This document shows, piece by piece, positions 1-8,783 of a stretch of DNA of 13,108 nt (position 1 is its first letter; the number at the start of each line of letters is the position of its first letter). The translations under genes and the position numbers were made by a program. Under the pieces are notes generated by a model that was not told the origin of the DNA, did no database searches, and was given only the letters and a program-made list of their open reading frames with translations. This stretch comes from Funneliformis mosseae (lineage: Eukaryota; Glomeromycota; Glomeromycetes; Glomerales; Glomeraceae), in assembly GCA_910592005.1 (NCBI GenBank), contig CAJVPP010002931.1, positions 1 to 13,108 of the forward strand. Direction: 5' to 3'.

Positions 1-542
1 AGTTGATTTTATTTATTGCTTTCTGATCTTTGGTCTTGTCATATGAGTTGTACAATTGTCCTCGTATAATTACGGTAGTAGCAATTATTGTTAATGTAAT
101 AGATAAAATATATGTATATTAAATCATGTTTCCATGTAATAATAAATTAAATTTTTTTTGTTAAGCATATAATTAAAAGCTGCTTTCAAATAATATTTTG
201 TTATCATCTTTTTTCTTTTCTTTTTCTAATTACGCTCATAAAATGAATGCATATCTAATATTGGGTTGTATACTTTTAAAATAATGATGAAAAAATATCG
301 CGTAAAAATTTGAAAAAAATCATTGGACCGATATAATTATATAATTTATGTCCTCTTATTCACCTTGTAGAAATCACTAATAAAATTTCAAACTTACCAT
401 TATTTATTTCATCAACAAACAATGAATTGAAATTTTGCGCAGTATATCTTCACGTGTCGAATTCTTAAAGTTGGCGCAGCATTTCAACAATAAAAAATTC
501 TATCAAAAAAGAATTCGTATTGAATTTCAAGACAGGGTGGAA
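1..542. other. AT-rich stretch without a recognisable gene
   Basis: I see no convincing coding region here. The sequence is very AT-rich with T and A runs. The only sites worth naming are a CACGTG E-box at 451-456 and a slightly more GC-rich patch from about 437 to 480. That patch lies just upstream of the small ORF starting at 543 and could be its promoter and 5' leader. In fungi CACGTG can be bound by bHLH factors such as the Pho4 type, but a single six-base match proves nothing. Confidence 0.5.
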
Positions 543-778
543 ATGTCGGGGAACAAGGATTCTAACGGTTGGGTGGAAACCTCTTACGGAAAATATTATG
601 GATAAACGAAAACCCTTTAAATATTGGGACTTTGTTTTACAAAGTAAAATATGAGATAATTTATTTGGGAAATTACAAAAGGGGAGCTGTAATTAGCAAA
701 ATTAGCGATATAGATAGAAACAAATTAGCTTTTGAAACTTTAAGAGAGAGCAAAGAAATTTTGTATGAAGAGGATTAG
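543..778 (+). CDS. Doubtful small ORF or frameshifted gene remnant
   Basis: An ATG at 543 opens a 20-codon frame (begins MSGNKDSNGW, ends GKYYG) that stops with TAA at 603-605. A second frame, open from 566 after a TAA at 563-565, runs to TAG at 776-778 and reads as an ordinary charged polypeptide (contains KISDIDRNKL and ends LYEED). That second frame has no ATG of its own; the first possible start is a TTG at 569. The two frames overlap, so one frameshift between about 569 and 605 would join them into a protein of roughly 75 residues. The GC-rich start context and upstream E-box would suit a real 5' end. I do not recognise the product. It could be a small frameshifted gene, a sequencing indel, or chance. 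Confidence 0.2.
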
Positions 779-1599
779 CCGTAATCCTTAACATTAACCC
801 TAGCTCATCCCACTCGATTAACAATAGGGGTCTTGGTTATTCTTTACCCATTTTTTAATAATTTTTTTGGAATCTTCATTTAAGTTCTCAATACCTGCAA
901 ACAAATCATATTGTTATATAATAGAGATGCTTGACAAAAGAATATCACCACTGCTGGCTTTTGATTAAATTTTCTAATTAGTTTCTTAAAGACGGTTGGA
1001 ATAGGCATTTTAGGTAAAAAATTAATGTTTTGAACGTAAAAGTAAAAACTCGGTGGAATAAACTCTAAAAAAATTTGTCGATGATCATCAGTGGTATGAC
1101 AAATCCATTGTTTTCAAGGGCCAGAAATGACATTATTTTATAGTGTGATGATCACAATAACATAATTGAATATTTGCAATGAAGAGGTTGCCGGAGTTTT
1201 TACAAACTAAATACTCATTTTATAAATTTTGATTCATGACGCTTTTTACATGGATCGTCTTTGAATAAATAAATATTTACTCCAAGTTTGAATCAAGATT
1301 TATTTCAATTATCATTAATCAAAGCTTGTGAAATCGCAAAAAAAAAAGTTTACTATATAATAAATAATATAAAATATCCAGACACTGGTAATGACATTAT
1401 TGATTTGAGATTATGACATCAAAAGAATATTGTGGATTTATTGTGAAAAAATCAGACACGTACCATTTGGAATTTTTATCTCCCAAAAAAGAAATTCGTC
1501 TCAAACACGAATAGCGACTATTGGATTTTCTTGTAATAACTTAACAATTGACTGATTTTTTTCCAAGAAATAATCTTTTAAACTTGATTATGACATTCA
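779..1599. other. Stretch without a recognised gene; unassigned open frames on the minus strand
   Basis: No family is recognisable. On the minus strand a stop-free stretch runs from 1113 down to a TAA at 880-882 (77 codons, including KMPIPTVFKKLIRKF). A possible splice acceptor (TTTGCAG) lies inside it near 897-903. A second minus frame after that site runs to TAA at 818-820 and ends in NNQDPYC. These could be exons of a small unrecognised or decayed gene, but the evidence does not go beyond open frame. Position 1600 is the 3' end of the CNNM-like gene, so its 3' UTR should lie just below that. I see no canonical AATAAA on the minus strand close to the stop. Confidence 0.3.
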
Positions 1600-3707
1600 T
1601 TATTTAGTAGGTACACTACTTGCTACACCTAAACTCTTGTGATTAGGATCATCAAAAACAATCAAATCTCTTTCGTGTGCCTTATTATCATCCCCAGGAA
1701 AATTAGAATGACTAGGACTTGCAGGAGCTGTATTTGATCTTCTTGTTTGTTGTGAACTTTTGAATTTACCCTTATGTTGGTTAGATGATCCACGTCTTTT
1801 CTTTGAAGCCAAAATTAATTGATCTCCAGTTTCCAATTTAACGGCTAAACCTACTCTAGCATCAGATTCATCATAAATTTCTTCTTGAATTAATTCTTCA
1901 AGTACATCTTCCAAAGTAACAATCCCAATTGGTACTGGAGGATTTCCTTTAACCACTACAGCCATATGACTTCTTCCTTCTTGAAATGTATTAAGAATAT
2001 CGAAAAGTGGCGTTTCAGCTTCAACTGGTGGCATCGGATTTATTTGAAAATCTTTCAACGGTTTTGGATCATCTGGATTAAACATTATCAATAACTAAAC
2101 CATAAGAAAGGATGCTTGTTAAAGAGTATCACCAGGAAAAAAAAATATATTTTTTTCATATAGTAGAGACATTACCTTGGTCAGTAATACGCCCAAGATT
2201 TTATCTCGGGATCCATCATAAACAGGAATTCGTGAGTGTCCAGTTGTGTAAATGTCTCTCATAGTGATCCTATCCAATGTGGTTTCAATAGGTATCATAT
2301 ATGCCTAAATTATATGATAAATATTAGACCAATGCAAAGGGTAATAAAAAAAATATTTTCAGGACTTACACTTTCAATCGGAGTCATTATTTGTTCAACA
2401 ACTTTATCTTGTAAATCCAATGCACCTCGTATTATGGTAACACTATCCTTAATTAAATCACCTCCGCGTTCTGTGGATGTTTCATGATACTTGATCAATT
2501 CTTTAAGTTCTGTAATATAATAATTTATAAATGATGAGTTAAGAAGAAATAAAAAAATATATATATAAATTTTCAATATTTTAATATTTACCTGCACGAC
2601 GATAAATAATTCCATGATTTTCACCAAGAACCCAATCTAATAATTTTGCGATTGGATATGAAATTGGAAGCTATAAAAGAGAAGGTTAATAAGAAGTAAT
2701 TTTGATATGAAAGAAAGTAATGACTCTTTTATAAGCTTACAGTCAACCAGATTAAAATTCTAACTGGCCTAATAATGGATAGAATTAATTTTCAAAAGAA
2801 GATAAATAAATAAAACAAACAAATAAATAAATAAATTAAATTATAAATTAATTTTTTAACAAAAAATTCATACCAGGCGAAGAAAGCACCAACAGCAAGA
2901 CCATAACGAGAACATACGGATTGAGGAATAATTTCTCCAAACACGACAATAAGTGCAGTAGACACCAAAACAGCAGTTACACCCCCTCCACCCAAAACAT
3001 CATCCATAATAATTGGTAATGTTTCATTAATTACTACGTTTGCGAGTAAAAGTGTTACTAAAAGCAAATGTCCGTTTTTTCTAATTGGCTTTAAAATTTA
3101 ATCAACGCGTTTCATTCGTTAGAAATTATATGAGAAAGATGTTATAATTTATACAAAATATTTTGCATACTTGAATCCTTGCTGCATATTTCCTATTTTA
3201 AAATATATCCATATTAGAAAAAGAAAATACTTACAATAGATCATGTTTTAAGGTTTGATAAAAATACCTTTGTTTGGGATCACCCGAAGATGCGAGAATA
3301 TGAAGATTAGTTCCATCAAGGCTCATCTAAGTAAAATAAAAAGGGTTCGTCAGACGATGATCAAAATGAATTGCTTTATTTTACAGTTTACAGATTTAAT
3401 TTACCAAACCAAGAGTTAATCCTACAAAAATATTAAATTAATCCATAAATTTTTTTTTTTTTTAAAAAAAAAAATCGATATCAAAATAAGTTTTTAAATA
3501 GTTACCGGCAAATAATCCACCAGATAAAACCAAAGCAGTAGTTATAGCAACTTTGAGCCAAAATTCAATATTAACATCGTCACTTAATTTAACATGAACC
3601 TTTCGCGTAATAGACAACTTTTGTTCTACATTATCGTTAACTGGTATTACAAAGGCCTTAGCGAACAAAATCAAACAATTAAACAAAATGGTAATTATTT
3701 TCTTCAT
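1600..3707 (-). CDS. MAM3: CNNM/Mam3-type membrane protein (DUF21 domain plus CBS pair), ten exons
   Basis: Exons in coding order: 3707-3506, 3421-3405, 3326-3268, 3192-3171, 3088-2874, 2768-2741, 2670-2592, 2509-2370, 2304-2176 and 2094-1600 (TAA). All nine introns are GT-AG and 65-105 nt long. The spliced frame gives 461 aa. Residues 1-20 are a hydrophobic leader. DUF21 covers about 49-205, with the signature GLTLGLMSLD at 68-77, the polar intramembrane NET at 121-123 and GEIIPQ at 151-156. A CBS pair follows, with QIMTPIE at 247-253 and [16 protein letters not shown] at 354-369. The tail after 385 is basic and Ser/Gln-rich. Family members (animal CNNM, yeast Mam3, bacterial CorC) act in membrane Mg2+ or metal homeostasis, with the CBS pair as nucleotide sensor. 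The ATG at 3707 is chosen because the upstream frame has a stop. Function is inferred from the family. Confidence 0.9.
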
Positions 3708-3747
3708 TATACTGTAGTTAATATTTATTTGTTGTGTTCATACCTTA

Positions 3748-3807
3748 TCACTCGGTCGAAGAATTTAGATTTTCTACGATCAACTGATGATAACAATGTT
3801 GGCACAT
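3748..3807 (-). other. Candidate upstream ORF in the leader of the CNNM-like gene
   Basis: On the minus strand an ATG at 3807-3805 opens 19 codons (MCQHCYHQLI, then VENLNSSTE) and stops at TGA 3750-3748. That is 40 nt before the chosen start of the CNNM-like gene. If transcription starts above 3807, ribosomes would meet this short frame first. It could then modulate translation. Transcript extent is not visible in the sequence, so this is only a candidate. Confidence 0.25.
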
Positions 3808-3889
3808 GACATCATATGACTTATCATAAAAGGGAATTTTCGATACACAAATCTTAAAATGATGAGTTCACATTAGTACCAAATAAAGC

Positions 3890-3921
3890 AATTTGTTACT
3901 TATAATTCCGGCCGAAATTAT
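3890..3921. repeat. Copy 1 of a short dispersed near-palindromic element
   Basis: It reads AATTTGTTACTTATAA followed by TTCCGGCCGAAATTAT. It matches 10346-10377 at about 25 of 32 positions, and the centre AATTCCGGCCGAAATT is nearly self-complementary. It lies in the divergent region between the two intact genes, about 180 bp above the CNNM-like start codon. Confidence 0.55.
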
Positions 3922-4272
3922 TTAATCCATATGAATTATATCGAATTTTGATGTGTAACCTTACGAAAACTTTAATATTATGAATAATAATTCAATTCGA
4001 AGCTCAAAAAAAAAAAAAAAATAGTTTAGAAATTAAAAGTAAATAAAATACAAGAAACTTTCAAGCTACACCGCCTACGTCCTAGATCAAAGTGTAAACA
4101 CAAACACATACAACCATTACACACATTCGCTATCATTGTTAGATAAACGTCATGTTTACATCTTATCCGTAATAGTATTACACAATAACGTTTTATATCT
4201 CGAATGACTTTTATACACTTTCAACAAATTCTCTTTTTTACAATCCGATAAACGAAATAAGAAATAACGAAA

Positions 4273-5935
4273 ATGCAATTTTCATATCAAATAGTTTGGA
4301 CAAACTTTCTTGCCTTGATATTTTTCACATCACCATATTATCATGATATCAATATAGAAAGACATATGATATCGAATACAAAATATCCTATAATGACCGA
4401 TAAACAGCCGAAATTAAGTTCTCCAAATCATTGTAATTTGGAAAAATTATTTCTGGTCGCTAGACATGGTACTAGGTATCCTGAAGAGCCTGATATCAAA
4501 AAATTTGAAGTATTAGAAAATATCTTTCAAAATGTTTCATCTAAACATAAGGTACCAAAAAAAAAAAAAAAATGAAGAAAGAAAAATCATTAAGGCTTAA
4601 TTTCTATTTTTAATTTTTATTTTGTTAAATCTTGTGCAGTTTAAAAATCGATTTTCATTATTACAAAATTCGTTGTTGAGCACCCATGGACAAAAAGAAC
4701 ATTATTTATTGGGTAAACGTGCTTTTAAGAAATATCAGAAATTCTGGAAAAAAATTCTTCCCTATGAACCTTATACTATCAACTTTAGAAGTTCGGAAAC
4801 TCCAAGGTATGTAATTATTTTTTATTTTATTTTATTTTTTATTTTAGTCATAAAAGTTTGATCGGCAAGGTTTTTATTCCTAATTACGTAAGAACCGGAA
4901 TGTCGGGAATTTCATATTCTATTGGATTACTCGATGGAAAAGGAATTTTAGGTAAAGGAGATTATCAACCAGTTTATATATCCACCATTCCTGTGGTAAG
5001 TCTATGTAATATAAATCATCCTCCATAAGAACAAATAAAATTTTTTGATTTCTTTAATTTTTTTTTTTTTTTCAATTGTGTAAAGTTACAAGATTATGAA
5101 TTAGCAATTCATAGATCTTGTCCACGTTGGAAAGAAACAGTGCAGAATAACAACGAAAAACTCGAGAAACAAATTTTTCATTTTACTTCAAATTTAACAA
5201 AAATTTCAAATCGTATCTCAAAAAAATATAATATTGAGAATCCACCACTCGAACCAATTCATGTCAATTATATTTATTTAGCATGCGCATACGATATTAT
5301 ATTTTTTGAAAAAAATAGACATTGGTGTGAAATATTACAACAGGAAGAAATTTTAACGTTGGAATATTTTAATGATATGAGATATTATTATGAATTTTCT
5401 TACGGAAGTGATTTAAATAAGCAATTGGCTTGTAAATTGGTTGGTGAAATCGTAAAGGGTGTGGATGATTATTTGAATGGAGATTCAACTGTCAAAGCAG
5501 ATTTAAAGTTTACTCATAGCGAAACAATGATGTTCTTATACACTTTCTTGGTAAGTAATTATTGAAATAAAACAAAAAAAAAACATCACTATTGACATTC
5601 TTTTTTTACGGTAGGGATTATATGAAGATTCCAATCCTTTAACAGGAAATGCAACTTTTGATGAAATTTCCAATCGGAAATTCAAAACCTCGGAAATTTG
5701 TCCATTTGCCGCCAACGTTTATTTTGAAATTTATACTTGTGCCTCCGATAAATATACTTTCTTTTACAAGAAAAAGCATGAGGAATCCACTGTAGTTCAG
5801 GTAGTTGTTAATGAGAAACCGGTTGTCGTTCCTGGATGTGGTTCGAAATTTTGTGAATGGAATAAATTTAAAGAATTGTTTAGCGATAATTTAGATTGTG
5901 ATTTTGAAAAAATTTGTAATTTCGACAAGAATTAA
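4273..5935 (+). CDS. MINPP1: Multiple inositol polyphosphate phosphatase-like histidine phosphatase, five exons
   Basis: Exons: 4273-4551, 4640-4806, 4893-4995, 5086-5550 and 5615-5935 (TAA). Introns are GT-AG, 64-90 nt; the spliced product is 444 aa. Residues 1-20 look like a signal peptide or anchor. The nucleophile motif RHGTRYP is at 64-70 (His65 attacks phosphate). The conserved FRSS Arg is at 143. LGKGDYQPVYISTIPV falls at about 168-183 and CPRW at 195-198. The acid motif is H327-S328-E329, where MINPP proteins normally have HAE. Members of this branch of the histidine acid phosphatases dephosphorylate InsP6 (phytate) and lower inositol phosphates in the secretory pathway, at the cell surface or outside the cell. 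The length is slightly short for the family (usually about 450-500 aa). I chose acceptor 4892 over 4847 because it joins FRSSETPR directly to TGMSGISYS, as in homologues I recall. It lies head to head with the CNNM-like gene. Confidence 0.9.
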
Positions 5936-6175
5936 GTGACGTAAAAATTTTTTTTCTTAGTATTTATCAATAAATCTATATTATTTTATAAATATATATA
6001 TAAATTTGAACGCGTCAAAGTTTTTAGGATATTTAATTATTAACATTATTATTATCACGTGTTCAATCATTTATTTATAGTTTTTTTTTTATACTTATCG
6101 ATCACATGTATAATAATTATTCTTTTCTTTTCTTTTCGTCAAAAAATTATTTTTTATTTACTTAAATTTTAAACA
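5936..6175. other. 3' flank of the phosphatase gene up to the transposon
   Basis: Apart from the AATAAA signal there is only AT-rich DNA with TA-rich and CTTTT-rich simple tracts (about 5990-6004 and 6121-6137) and one CACGTG at 6056-6061. No gene is visible. The boundary between gene-bearing and transposon-filled DNA lies here. Confidence 0.5.
5969..5974 (+). terminator. Likely polyadenylation signal of the MINPP-like gene
   Basis: A canonical AATAAA lies 34 nt after the TAA stop of the phosphatase gene. It is followed by a T- and TA-rich tract (about 5980-6004), as expected for a fungal 3' end. The cleavage position cannot be read from the sequence. Confidence 0.5.
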
Positions 6176-6177
6176 TA

Positions 6178-6203
6178 CACTCCCTGGCCAAAAGTTTAGG
6201 ACC
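6178..6203 (+). repeat. Left terminal inverted repeat of the Tc1/mariner element
   Basis: It begins CACTCCCTGGCC directly after a TA and contains the 14-bp core at 6189-6202. It pairs with 7815-7840 read on the other strand, with about five mismatches over 26 bp. All mismatches are C in this copy against T in the other, or G against A. Confidence 0.92.
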
Positions 6204-6631
6204 ACCCAGTAAATTAAAAAGAATTACGATTTTTTTATTAACTGATTTTTTATTAGACTAAAAAAAATATATACATAATAACTTTAATAAATAAATAGTA
6301 AATTTTCAATATTAATTAGTATGTTTAATAAATTATTGAACATTTAATATATGACGTTTTTTTGATCATTTTTTTAATAAATAAGCCGAAATTAATTAAT
6401 TTCATCAAAAAAAAAATTTTTTTATGATTATATCACAAAAAACTTTATTTATTAAAAGCCTTTACTATGCATAACATGACAAAAAAAAAACCAGCTCAAA
6501 ATCTTATAAAATCAAAGAACTATAAAATCATTAAAGATTTTAACAAAAAAAAACCACTATTTTTTGTTAAAAAAAAAATTTAACAAAATAATTCATTATT
6601 TTTACTACTAAAAAGTTAATAAAAATAATCT

Positions 6632-7674
6632 TCAATACTTAATAGGATAACCATAGGCTTTTATCGCTTCTTTGATTTGAGACTCCATACTGTAACAAGT
6701 TTTTGATAAACTTCACATTGAATTTGTAACCAGCATTCTTGAATAAATGCTTCTAATTCCCTCAGATTTCTTGGATGATTTTTTTTTGCTCAGATACGAC
6801 ATTCGAACTCGTCCCATAGATATTCAATAGGGTTAAGATCCAGACTCTGTCTCAGCCATGGCAATAGAGTTATTCTCATTTTTTTTATAAAGGTTTGGGT
6901 TATTACACTGATATGAATTGGTGCGTTGTCTTGTTGAAAAAAATATTCACCATTTTCTTCTTCAAATTCCTTCAAAAATAGTATTAAGTGATAGCCAATA
7001 ATCTCCTCTATATATCTTCCATTATTTATTCAACTATCAATTCTCACCAAAGGTCCTAAACCATACTAAGAAAAATACCTCTACATCATGATTCCACTAC
7101 CACCATGTTTTTTACAGTTGAAAAAAGATAGCTAACATCATATTTTTCTTTTAGAAGACGCTAAACATGAATTTTTCCATCATTTTAAAATAAAGTAAAT
7201 CTAGATTCATCACTTCAGATAACCTTTTTCCATTAATTTATCGTTCATTGACGTCTTTCACGAGCCCAATTTAACTGAATTTTTTGATTAGATTCACTAA
7301 CCAATGGTTTCCTAAGAACTGTACGACTATGATATCTTAGCTCATATAATGTACGCCTTACAGTCCTTTCGCTTACTTTATTTTCAGTGGTTTCATTAAA
7401 AATTTCATGTATTATTTTTGTTGGTTTACGTCAGTTTTTAATGACAACTGCTTTAAGATAACATTTATCACGTCTGGTCAATATTTTTGGACGTTCACTT
7501 CAAAAAACAGTAGTTTTAGTGCCTATTTTATGGTATTTGCTATAATATTATAGATGGTGGTCTTGCTATAACCTGTTTGTTGTGATATTATTCTTTCTAA
7601 ACTACCAGCTTCATAAAAACTGATGATTCTCCTACATTCAAAATCTGATAGTTCTTTTTTTTAACCATTTTCAT
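6632..7674 (-). pseudogene. Tc1-type DD34E transposase, disabled
   Basis: From an ATG at 7674 to TGA at 6634-6632 the region is 1043 bp, matching the usual Tc1 transposase size of about 340 aa. An early frameshift in an A run leads into the DNA-binding region (LSDFECRRIISFYEAGSLER). The catalytic triad is still readable: Asp in SDESRF at 7211-7209, Asp in QQDNAPIH at 6930-6928, and Glu in LNPIEYLWDE at 6825-6823, with 34 residues between the last two. The reading frame is broken by many stops. Most fall where Tc1 proteins have Trp (TGG read as TGA or TAG), and there are several frameshifts. A 61-codon piece at 6790-6975 remains open. The normal reaction would be cut-and-paste transposition at TA; this copy cannot make the enzyme. 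Confidence 0.9.
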
Positions 7675-7814
7675 AAAATATAGAACGAAAGAAAAAAAAA
7701 TAAATCTTGATAATTTATTTATTGATTATCATGTAATACAAATTTTAGCTTTTTTTGATCACAAAAAATATTCATAAATGTATATTAAACGCAGATTATT
7801 TTGCAGATTCTAGT

Positions 7815-7840
7815 AGTCCTAAACTTTTGACTAGAAAGTG
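7815..7840 (-). repeat. Right terminal inverted repeat of the Tc1/mariner element
   Basis: Read on the minus strand from 7840 it begins CACTTTCTAGTC and has the 14-bp core at 7829-7816. It is followed by TA at 7841-7842. It has T or A wherever it differs from the left repeat, so this end looks the more mutated of the two. Confidence 0.92.
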
Positions 7841-7924
7841 TATATCTGAAGATTTAAAGATAAAGATAGTATTATGCATTCATTTTTTTTAAAAAATATA
7901 AATAAATCAAGAAAACATTATTAA

Positions 7925-8570
7925 TTAAATCAACTAAATAGAACAGATTATCAACAACATATGAATAATTGTTATTATTCCTACAGATTAAATATTCAAG
8001 CTTACTCTCATGTTGCTAATACAAATGATAATACAAAAACTTGGATGAATCTTTTTAATGCTTACAGAAAAGCAGCTAATTTCTTCTAAAAAATTTCCTA
8101 AAAAAAGAAATGAAATACTTTATTGGAAAATACATCTAAAAATCAAGATACTATAATATGCTGTATTTATTTTTTTACTTCTAATCTAAAAAATTACATA
8201 TTTTTAGGTTTTATTACTGCTTCTCAATTATTTCAATAATAAACAACATTCATTTGAAATAAAAGAAGATTTAAACATTACAAATGTTTCATCAAAAATT
8301 TCGCAAATTAATATTGAAAATGCTAATATTCAAAATTATCAATAATGTTAAAGTAGAGTTATTGTTAAAGCACTAGAATAGATAAAATGGCAATAATATA
8401 AATTTATATATCTATAATAAACAAAATAATTTGAAGTTTATGAAAAAGTTTATTACTGTGAAAAATACAGTCTAAAAATATTCTGGAGAAAAAACATTTA
8501 TTTTTATCATTAGGAATGATATTCTATATCATATGTCACACTTAGTGCAATGTGATATAATATTAAGAGT
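7925..8570 (+). pseudogene. Unrecognised protein-coding remnant, about 200 codons, interrupted
   Basis: A frame from 7925 reads like a normal protein (contains RLNIQAYSHVANTNDNTKTW and LFNAYRKAANFF) up to a TAA at 8087-8089. It resumes in the same frame with KFPKKRNEILYW. A frameshift near 8137 then leads to DTIICCIYFFTSNLKNYIF and GFITASQLF. A later frame from about 8355 reads RVIVKALE, then FEVYEKVYYCEKYSLKIFW and YSISYVTLSA, with several stops. Many stops are TAA or TGA where CAA, CGA or TGG would keep the frame open. I do not recognise the family. Sitting between two transposon relics, it is most likely an accessory or unclassified repeat-borne gene. A decayed host gene is the alternative. 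Confidence 0.4.
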
Positions 8571-8617
8571 TGACTAAAGTACACCCCTAAGTATATCTTC
8601 CCAGCATTTTTAGGAAC

Positions 8618-8689
8618 AAAAAATGTATTATACCCTAAATACAAAAACAAAATTCTTAAATTTTTATTTTTAAAAAATGTATTATACCC
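8618..8689 (+). repeat. Two direct copies of an 18-bp repeat
   Basis: AAAAAATGTATTATACCC occurs at 8618-8635 and again at 8672-8689, 54 bp apart. The second copy runs into a perfect palindrome. The shared 11-bp part GTATTATACCC also occurs a third time in inverted orientation at 8692-8702. Confidence 0.8.
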
Positions 8690-8702
8690 AGGGGTATAAT
8701 AC
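8679..8702. repeat. Perfect 24-bp palindrome (11-bp arms, 2-bp centre)
   Basis: The left arm GTATTATACCC (8679-8689) and the right arm GGGTATAATAC (8692-8702) are exact reverse complements around AG. The tight spacing resembles two transposon ends abutting each other, or an operator-like or hairpin site. No function can be assigned. Confidence 0.8.
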
Positions 8703-8783
8703 TTTAATTAAATTATTAGATATAAAATGTTTATTATTTAATATATATAAAAATTCAATATAAAAAAAAAATTTCAAAAAAAA

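Larger units (their letters stand above)
3708..4272. promoter_or_regulatory. Shared divergent upstream region between the CNNM-like and MINPP-like genes
   Basis: These 565 bp separate two start codons that point away from each other, so both promoters must lie here or overlap. Visible features are a near-palindrome around TTCCGGCCGAA (about 3903-3920), an uninterrupted run of 16 A at 4006-4021, and an ATF/CREB-like half site ACGTCA at 4147-4152. The last 250 bp before 4273 have several CA-rich and pyrimidine-rich patches typical of a fungal 5' leader. I see no clear TATA box with fixed spacing for either gene. Nucleosome exclusion by the A tract is plausible but not demonstrated. Confidence 0.5.
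6178..7840 (-). mobile_element. Tc1/mariner-superfamily transposon, complete ends but dead transposase
   Basis: The element is 1663 bp and flanked on both sides by TA (6176-6177 and 7841-7842), the classic Tc1/mariner target duplication. Its terminal inverted repeats are about 26 bp, with a 14-bp identical core CAAAAGTTTAGGAC that sits 11 bp in from each tip. The only long coding trace inside is a Tc1-type DD34E transposase on the minus strand. Non-coding spacers of about 450 bp (left) and 165 bp (right) are AT-rich. Both ends are preserved, so it could be mobilised in trans if a related active transposase exists, but its own gene is broken. Confidence 0.93.
8571..8783. other. AT-rich spacer carrying short repeats, possible transposon end
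   Basis: The stretch lies just beyond the 3' end of the pogo-type pseudogene. It starts with a short GC-richer piece (AGTACACCCCTAAG at about 8578-8591) and contains the repeats listed separately at 8618-8702. This could be the terminal region of the pogo element, but I could not find a matching inverted copy beyond 10142, so the element's borders stay undefined. Confidence 0.35.

Noticed and set aside
2236..2487. Plus-strand open frame of 83 codons
   Set aside because: It lies antisense to well-supported exons 8 and 9 and introns of the CNNM-like gene and has no recognisable protein.
3712..3743. A GT-AG intron in the 5' leader of the CNNM-like gene
   Set aside because: At 32 nt it is about half the length of the shortest supported intron here.
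3594..3809. Plus-strand open frame of 71 codons
   Set aside because: It is antisense to exon 1 and the leader of the CNNM-like gene, with no family resemblance.
6632..7674. TGA at many Trp positions of the Tc1 relic, suggesting a genetic code with TGA as Trp
   Set aside because: TAG and TAA stops and frameshifts occur as well, and the intact host genes next door use TGG for Trp. Decay explains it better.
8525..8559. Hairpin-like sequence TATATCA ... TGATATA
   Set aside because: Only 7-bp arms with irregular inner pairing in TA-rich DNA; expected by chance.
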